64,000 bases of DNA from Yoonia sp. I 8.24 (lineage in GTDB: Bacteria > Pseudomonadota > Alphaproteobacteria > Rhodobacterales > Rhodobacteraceae), in the NCBI RefSeq assembly GCF_022096995.1, contig NZ_JACXGQ010000004.1:124001-188000 (forward strand). The letters are read 5' to 3'. Positions within the stretch are counted from its first letter, which is position 1. Each line of letters starts with the position of its first letter. The position numbers and the translations under genes were made by a program. Positions 60,594-64,000 of the stretch are shown here, piece by piece. Below the pieces are notes generated by a model. It ran no database searches and had not been told where the DNA came from. It saw only the letters and a list, made by a program, of their open reading frames with translations.

Positions 60594-61375
60594 TCTGCAA
60601 GCGCTGCGTGAAACGCCTCTGTCACCTCTGCCTCACCGTGATCACGCGCAAGTTTACGCAGCCCAAAATGCACATGGGCAAGCGCCACGTAATAGTCAAC
60701 GAACGCGTAATTTGTTCCTGCCCCGGCTGCGGCCCCTAAAATTGGCACGGTTTGCGTGGCCAGCTTCTGCGTCATCACGGCCGCAAATTTTGGCGCGACC
60801 TTGCTGATAAGCCCATGCACTGCAGCCCCTGACAGCCCCAAACGCGCACCGATAAATGCGGTATCAACCCCGTCGTCTTCGCTGCCCGGACCACCAGCCC
60901 CAAAGACCGCCAGACATGCCATGCGGGTTTCAACCGATTGCGGGTTTTCGCCATAGTCTTCGGCGACATGTAAAACGGCGCGAAAGATAACGGTCGTCGC
61001 AACCGGTAATTCGGCCAATGCCGTCGGCAGCCCCCCAACCCCGCCCAGCGCCCCAGAAACCGTGCCCAACGCCTTGTGGGCGCGATCAGATCCGATGGAT
61101 TTTCCTAGCCCACCGCGCGACTTCGCGGCCAGATCAAAACTCCGCTCAAGCGCTTTGCGCGCGATATCGTCGATCTGTCCACGGATAGATTCGGGTAATA
61201 ATTTCAAGCCGTCGTCGACCTGCCCACCGACAAAGGTGATTGCGGTCATTAAGACGCCGCGCGCCCGTTTTTGCTTGCGTGCCAAGGCCAGCACTTCGGC
61301 GCTGGCCGCCGCATCCAAGGGAAGCAACGTTTCGGCGGGCAAAGGCGCAAGCAACGGGTCATCAGATGTGGTCAT
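60584..61375 (-). CDS. EcsC family protein
   Basis: A 263-aa protein. The central glycine/alanine-rich stretch (GALGGVGGLPTALAELPVAT, then TVIFRAVLHVAEDYG, about residues 107-142) and the small hydrophobic segment near 215-230 are typical of the EcsC family. Function is not established for most members; some are associated with transporters. No partner gene is evident here. Confidence 0.8.
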   Translation of the reverse strand: MTTSDDPLLAPLPAETLLPLDAAASAEVLALARKQKRARGVLMTAITFVGGQVDDGLKLLPESIRGQIDDIARKALERSFDLAAKSRGGLGKSIGSDRAHKALGTVSGALGGVGGLPTALAELPVATTVIFRAVLHVAEDYGENPQSVETRMACLAVFGAGGPGSEDDGVDTAFIGARLGLSGAAVHGLISKVAPKFAAVMTQKLATQTVPILGAAAGAGTNYAFVDYYVALAHVHFGLRKLARDHGEAEVTEAFHAALADQT

Positions 61376-61400
61376 AGGCCTAAGATGGGGGTTCGGGGGG

Positions 61401-61895
61401 CTATTTACAATCCGAGGCCTTGGTCACAGCGCCTGCAATACCATTCCAATCCCCCAGCCCAAGCACACGATCGGGGTTCGTGGGCGGCGGCATTTCAACG
61501 CCCGTCAGCTTTTCAAATCCAAAGCGCCCGTAGTAAGGCGCATCGCCGACGAGCATCATGCGCTCCCAGCCATGTTGCTTAGCCAGTGCAAGGCACTCAC
61601 GCATCAGTAGCGCAGCAACGCCTTCACCTTGACGGGTTGGGTGTACCGCAATCGGCCCCAAAAGCACTGCCATTTGCCCGCCAACACAAACAGGCCAGTT
61701 GCGCACGGCCCCAGCTAAAATCCCATCAACATCGCGCGCCGTGATACAAAGTTCCGCAATGGGCGACACCCCGTCGCGCAAACGATAAGACGACAAGGCA
61801 GATCGCCCCGGCGCAAAGCACAGATCGTAAAGTGCTTCGACCTCCCACCAGTCGTGGGCCGTTTCCTCGGCCATTGTTAGTGCGGCTTGTTGCAT
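61401..61895 (-). CDS. GNAT-family N-acetyltransferase
   Basis: A 164-aa acetyltransferase. The acetyl-CoA-binding segment VHPTRQGEGVAALLMRECLA lies near residue 85, preceded by the LLGPIAV strand; MLVGDAPYYGRFGFEKL near 115 is typical of the YhbS-like subgroup. I use ATG 61895; the longer frame overlaps the divergent flavin reductase gene. Substrate unknown. Confidence 0.85.
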   Translation of the reverse strand: MQQAALTMAEETAHDWWEVEALYDLCFAPGRSALSSYRLRDGVSPIAELCITARDVDGILAGAVRNWPVCVGGQMAVLLGPIAVHPTRQGEGVAALLMRECLALAKQHGWERMMLVGDAPYYGRFGFEKLTGVEMPPPTNPDRVLGLGDWNGIAGAVTKASDCK

Positions 61896-61964
61896 CGTTC
61901 TTTCGTCTGGCCAAGTTGGTCCGCGCAAGTTACCCCTAAGCAAACCTAAGGAAAAGGTAACACG

Positions 61965-62567
61965 ATGTTTTATGCGCCAGAAAATGGGCACGGCCTGCCA
62001 CATAACCCGTTTAACGCCGTGGTATCCCCGCGCCCGATCGGTTGGATATCAACGCGTGGTGCTGATGGGCATGATAACCTCGCGCCATATTCATTTTTCA
62101 ACGCTGTCGCATATGAACCGCCACAAGTGATGTTCTCATCCACCAGCAGCAAGCCAGACCGCGATGGTACCAAGGATTCAGTCACGCATATCCGCGAAAC
62201 GGGTGTTTTTGCAGTGAATATCGTTGATTACGCATCCAAAGACGTGATGAACCAGACCTCTGGACCATGGGACAAAGAGACCGATGAGTTTGAACTCGCG
62301 CAGATCGCCAAGGCAGAATGCAAAACCATTGCCTGCGCCCGAGTCGCGACAGCACCTGCGACATTGGAATGCAAGCTAACCCAAATCGTGCAGCTGCCCG
62401 GCGCCGCCAATTTCGCAGTATTTGGTGAGGTCACCGGCGTGCATCTGCGTGACGATTGTCTTGTTGACGGCAAATTTGACGTGACGCAGTTTGGGATGCT
62501 CGCGCGGATGGGCTATCAGGACTACGCGGTGGTGCACGATGTCTTTACGATCAAACGCCCCGGCTAA
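61965..62567 (+). CDS. flavin reductase family protein
   Basis: A 200-aa FMN-binding split-barrel protein of the flavin reductase-like family. Seen: SPRPIGWISTRGADGHDNLA and PYSFFNAVAYEPPQVMFSST (residues 21-64), the flavin-binding segment, then TGVFAVNIV near 79. Members either reduce flavin with NAD(P)H for a partner monooxygenase or act alone. No partner is nearby. It is 69 bases from the divergent GNAT gene. Confidence 0.87.
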   Translation: MFYAPENGHGLPHNPFNAVVSPRPIGWISTRGADGHDNLAPYSFFNAVAYEPPQVMFSSTSSKPDRDGTKDSVTHIRETGVFAVNIVDYASKDVMNQTSGPWDKETDEFELAQIAKAECKTIACARVATAPATLECKLTQIVQLPGAANFAVFGEVTGVHLRDDCLVDGKFDVTQFGMLARMGYQDYAVVHDVFTIKRPG

Positions 62568-62812
62568 ACCCCAATTAGAAAATATCTGCCGATCCCGTAG
62601 ATATAAAGTGCCGTGAACAGCATGTTGATGTATTTTAACTGCGGCTCCCGGCGCAACCATGCGCAATACATCCAGATTAGGCAAAACGGCAGGCTGAACA
62701 GCATCGCCCCCAGATGATAGCCCTGCACAACGCAAACCGTACTGGCAACGCCCAGCACAAATGCGACCCACTTCAATTGCTGCTCATAAGCGGCAAATGT
62801 CATCAATGTCAT
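62564..62812 (-). CDS. small membrane protein, function unknown
   Basis: An 82-aa protein with three hydrophobic segments (about residues 14-31, 33-52 and 60-78) and conserved-looking aromatic residues (FCLIWMYCAWLRREPQLKYI). The length and pattern recall small conserved Rhodobacterales membrane proteins, but I cannot name a family. The stop overlaps the convergent flavin reductase end by 4 bases. Confidence 0.65.
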   Translation of the reverse strand: MTLMTFAAYEQQLKWVAFVLGVASTVCVVQGYHLGAMLFSLPFCLIWMYCAWLRREPQLKYINMLFTALYIYGIGRYFLIGV

Positions 62813-62908
62813 TTAGATTGTTTTCTCGGTGATGTCCGCCGTGGACCCGGCGTGTGACATCGCATGTCTATCGCAAAAGCGCTGCGCGCGCAAACGATAG
62901 GATGCAGG

Positions 62909-62937
62909 GACCGGGCCCGACAAATTCGGGCCCGGTC
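62909..62937 (-). terminator. strong hairpin after the SulP gene
   Basis: GACCGGGCCCGA (62909-62920) and TCGGGCCCGGTC (62926-62937) form a perfect 12-bp GC-rich stem with a 5-base loop. It lies 6 bases past the SulP stop on its coding strand. No T-run follows. Confidence 0.65.
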
Positions 62938-62943
62938 ATCATG

Positions 62944-64000
62944 TTAGTGACCGCCAAGAATGCCGGTTTTGACGCTGTAGTTCACAGCCAATGCATAATC
63001 AGGATCATCGTCGCTATCCACGATCAGGTGACCCGCTTTAGACAAAAGCTGATGGCAATCATGGCTGATATGACGCAGTTGGATACGTTTGCCTGCGGCT
63101 TCGTATTTACCCGCAATGGCTTCGATGGCTTGCAGCGCCGATTGATCGACCACACGGCTGTCCGCAAAATCGATGATGACCAGCGATGGGTCATTTTCAA
63201 TGGTGAACAGCTCGGTGAACCCGTCGGATGAGCCAAAGAACAGCGGCCCTTGAACTTGGTACACTTTGGCACCTTCAGGGGTTTCATGGGTCTTGGCATG
63301 AATGCGGCTGGCGTTGTTCCAAGCATAAGCCAAAGCTGACACAATCACACCAACAACCACCGCCGTGGCAAGATCAGTGGCCACTGTCACAACAGTCACT
63401 AGGATGGTCACAAAGGCATCCGTACGCGGCACCTTGCGCAGGATCGTGAGCGAGTTCCAAGCAAAGGTCCCAATCACCACCATGAACATCACACCGACCA
63501 AGGCCGCCAGCGGGATTTGTTCGATCAAACCGCTCGCGAACAAGATAAACGCCAGCAAAAACAGCGCCGCCGCGATACCTGCAACGCGGGTCCGTCCGCC
63601 AGATTTCACGTTAATCATGGATTGCCCGATCATTGCACAACCACCCATGCCGCCAAAGAAACCTGTCACGGTATTGGCCGCGCCTTGTGCGATGCATTCT
63701 TGGCTTGCGCCGCCGCGGTTGCCGGTCATTTCACCCACAAGGTTCAACGTCAGCAGGCTTTCAATCAACCCAATCGCGGCAAGGATCACCGCATATGGTA
63801 AAATGATTTCAATCGTTTCCCAATTCAGCGGCACCATCGGGATATGGAATGGGGGCAAGCCACCTTCGATGCTCGCCAAATCGCCAACAACTGGCACATC
63901 CAGCCCAAAGCCAATCACGATCGCCGCAACGATCCCGATCCCGGCCAAAGGTGCAGGGATCGCGTTGGTCAGGCGCGGTATAAAATAGATGATCGCCATC
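62944..64000 (-). CDS. SulP-family anion transporter with STAS domain (partial)
   Basis: The C-terminal 350 or so residues of a SulP/SLC26 transporter. The gene runs off the right edge, so its start is not seen. The visible membrane part includes GNRGGASQECIAQGAANTVT then GFFGGMGGCAMIGQSMINVK, a typical SulP signature. A cytoplasmic STAS domain follows (about the last 100 residues, VQGPLFFGSSDGF and IIDFADSRVVDQSALQAIEA). The family carries sulfate, bicarbonate or C4-dicarboxylates; this branch (short STAS, GNRGG motif) cannot be assigned to a substrate from sequence alone. Confidence 0.9.
   Translation of the reverse strand, partial: MAIIYFIPRLTNAIPAPLAGIGIVAAIVIGFGLDVPVVGDLASIEGGLPPFHIPMVPLNWETIEIILPYAVILAAIGLIESLLTLNLVGEMTGNRGGASQECIAQGAANTVTGFFGGMGGCAMIGQSMINVKSGGRTRVAGIAAALFLLAFILFASGLIEQIPLAALVGVMFMVVIGTFAWNSLTILRKVPRTDAFVTILVTVVTVATDLATAVVVGVIVSALAYAWNNASRIHAKTHETPEGAKVYQVQGPLFFGSSDGFTELFTIENDPSLVIIDFADSRVVDQSALQAIEAIAGKYEAAGKRIQLRHISHDCHQLLSKAGHLIVDSDDDPDYALAVNYSVKTGILGGH

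Overview
The window looks like chromosomal DNA of a marine alphaproteobacterium of the Rhodobacterales (Roseobacter group). The support is gene content: a gamma-butyrobetaine/carnitine catabolic operon, TRAP and sugar ABC transporters, a tandem pair of Kdo-transferase paralogs, a PTS-Ntr enzyme I next to aspartokinase, DUF1178 and EcsC family proteins. I made no species assignment and measured no base composition.

Layout. 1-6.9 kb: end of an inositol-type sugar catabolic cluster (class II aldolase, inositol dehydrogenase-like IolG), then a three-component sugar ABC transporter with a small membrane protein and a LacI regulator. A perfect 14-bp LacI-like palindrome and a long leader precede the binding-protein gene. 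6.9-9.45 kb: a small element with a P4-type integrase. 9.45-16.8 kb: a CdhR-type regulator and a tight operon that should take gamma-butyrobetaine through carnitine to glycine betaine. 16.8-23.2 kb: a membrane protein, an ECF sigma / anti-sigma / subtilisin-like protease trio, and three unrelated dehydrogenases. 23.3-27.9 kb: tandem glycine riboswitch and gcvT-gcvH-gcvP. 28.1-30.2 kb: a sulfotransferase-like protein and a GT32-type glycosyltransferase.

30.7-48.5 kb is a probable genomic island. Its right end is an intact tRNA-Cys gene beside a tyrosine integrase and a 57-codon ORF. Its left end has a 40-bp copy (39/40 identical) of the central part of that tRNA in the same orientation. Cargo: an amidase + TRAP transporter + LysR + RidA catabolic module; a broken PD-(D/E)XK-like nuclease gene fused to a phage spanin (Rz/Rz1) remnant; and a MerR-linked module of two AttH/CrtC-type lipocalin proteins (one Tat-exported), an FAD oxidoreductase, a ferric-reductase-like membrane flavohaem protein and a DUF1566 protein.

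48.7-64 kb is housekeeping: neuC-like epimerase and two GT30 transferases (surface glycan), modABC (molybdate uptake), histone-deacetylase-like hydrolase, Nudix, DUF1178, lysC, ptsP, EcsC protein, GNAT, flavin reductase, and a SulP transporter running off the right edge.

The most notable items are: (i) a 22-bp tandem duplication that breaks the nuclease gene, where removing one copy restores the frame; (ii) the tRNA-Cys island with candidate integrase arm sites; (iii) the MerR/lipocalin/redox module, whose function I do not recognise; (iv) the butyrobetaine operon with an NDP-forming CoA ligase in place of a CaiC-type ligase.
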